Assembly: GCA_019310665.1 (NCBI GenBank)
Contig: JAFDDW010000173.1
Location: 1-5,583, forward strand
Direction: 5' to 3'
Length of the DNA stretch: 5,583 nt
From: Deltaproteobacteria bacterium
GTDB taxonomy: Bacteria > Desulfobacterota > Desulfobacteria > Desulfobacterales > JAFDCJ01
The notes under the pieces were generated by a model that made no database searches, was not told the origin of the DNA, and saw only the letters and a program-made list of their open reading frames with translations. This document shows, one piece after another, positions 5,141 to 5,583 of this stretch (its first letter is position 1; every line of letters begins with the position of its first letter). A program made the translations under genes and the position numbers.

Positions 5141-5225
5141 AATCCTCGATACTGGATACTCGATAAATGCAATTCCGCAGGCTCAGATTTTCCTGTCGTT
5201 CATCGAGTATCGAGCAACCAGTATC
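5141..5225. repeat. Facing pair of heptamer arrays (inverted, 29-nt spacer)
   Basis: Positions 5141-5168 are a 7-bp-period run on the plus strand (AATCCTC, GATACTG, GATACTC, GATAAAT). Positions 5198-5225 carry four related units on the minus strand (from 5225 down: GATACTG, GTTGCTC, GATACTC, GATGAAC). Aligned unit by unit as stem arms, about 20 of 28 bases match, including one unit without mismatch. The pair fills the spacer between metY and metX and has the same facing layout as the pairs at 929-1107 and 3113-3205. Confidence 0.6.
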
Positions 5226-5233
5226 GGTACTGG
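5218..5233. repeat. Short palindrome next to the heptamer array, downstream of metY
   Basis: CCAGTA (5218-5223) and TACTGG (5228-5233) form a perfect 6-bp stem around TCGG. It overlaps the outer edge of the right heptamer arm and lies 28 nt past the metY stop. No T run follows on the minus strand, so a terminator role is doubtful. It may simply be two facing array units. Confidence 0.35.
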
Positions 5234-5261
5234 TGTATTGACCAACCTTGTTTCCTTTGCT

Positions 5262-5583
5262 TCAAACCTTTGAAAATGCATATTCTAAATCCGCAACAAT
5301 ATCATCAATGTGCTCGATACCCACCGACAGCCGGATGAGATCCGGTGTCAAGCCGCCGGTCTTTTGCTGCTCTTCACTTAATTGAGAATGGGTGGTGCTC
5401 GATGGATGGATCACCAGGCTTTTGGCATCTCCCACATTGGCAAGGTGGGAGAAAAGCTGCAGGCTTTCTACAAATTTCTTGCCGGCCTCCAGTGCGCCTT
5501 CTATACCGAAAACAACCATGCCGCCGAAACCATCTTTAAGATATTTACTGGCTACCGGGTAGGTCGGATCATCTTCCAGCCCC
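5262..5583 (-). CDS. metY: O-acetylhomoserine sulfhydrylase, C-terminal part (gene runs off the right edge)
   Basis: The last 106 or so codons of a PLP-dependent Cys/Met-metabolism (gamma-family) enzyme are visible. The stretches FGGMVVFGIEGALEAGKKF, SLQLFSHLANVGDAKSL and HPSSTTHSQLS, then the C-terminal DLIRLSVGIEHIDDIVADLE, are those of O-acetylhomoserine aminocarboxypropyltransferase. The enzyme replaces the acetyl group of O-acetylhomoserine with sulfide to give homocysteine in the cytoplasm. The PLP lysine lies outside the window. The HPSSTTHSQLS segment fits MetY (acetyl ester) better than the succinyl-ester enzyme MetZ, but the two are close and the call rests on a fragment. It lies upstream of metX in the same direction, and supplies the step directly after MetX. 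Stop is TGA at 5262-5264. A 203-bp gap with repeats separates it from metX, so co-transcription is plausible but not shown. Confidence 0.92.
   Translation of the reverse strand, partial: GLEDDPTYPVASKYLKDGFGGMVVFGIEGALEAGKKFVESLQLFSHLANVGDAKSLVIHPSSTTHSQLSEEQQKTGGLTPDLIRLSVGIEHIDDIVADLEYAFSKV

Noticed and set aside
5059..5261. SAM riboswitch ahead of metX
   Set aside because: I found none of the conserved SAM-I or SAM-II type elements; the structure present is explained by the heptamer arrays and the CCAGTA/TACTGG palindrome. A leader ahead of metY would lie outside the window.

Overview
The window looks like chromosomal DNA from a sulfate-reducing-type deltaproteobacterium (Desulfobacterota, probably Desulfobacterales). 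This is inferred from the style of the MetX, MetW, MoeA and MOSC proteins, the moderate G+C content, and the short-period degenerate tandem arrays between genes. No rRNA, tRNA, CRISPR array or transposase was seen. Every gene I can support lies on the minus strand, so transcription runs from high to low coordinates.

In transcription order, the right edge holds the C-terminal part of an O-acetylhomoserine sulfhydrylase (metY, 5583 to 5262). A 203-bp spacer with a paired inverted heptamer array follows. Next come homoserine O-acyltransferase (metX, 5058 to 3886) and, almost touching it, metW (from 3881, or 3911 with an alternative GTG start, to 3279). Together these are the acyl-homoserine and direct-sulfhydrylation route to homocysteine and methionine: MetX activates homoserine, MetY inserts sulfide, and MetW is the usual companion of MetX. 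A 197-bp spacer with a second paired inverted array and a hairpin over a ribosome binding site separates this group from a molybdenum-cofactor pair: a stand-alone MOSC-domain protein (3082 to 2582) and a divergent moeA (2574 to 1351).

Downstream of moeA is about 910 bp (441-1350) with no convincing gene. It carries a third paired inverted array, several hairpins and, close to the next gene, a 14-bp tandem repeat that resembles an operator. The left edge holds the N-terminal 146 codons of an SLC13-type permease, starting at a GTG at 440 with a good Shine-Dalgarno sequence.

The most unusual signal is not a gene. Three intergenic regions each carry two facing arrays of about four degenerate 7- or 8-bp units, in opposite orientation around a spacer of 28-115 nt. 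Each locus has its own unit sequence but the same architecture. A fourth, single-orientation array of exactly eight 9-bp units forms the last 24 codons of the MOSC gene, including its stop. This may be a genome-wide repeat class. The genes themselves belong to known families.
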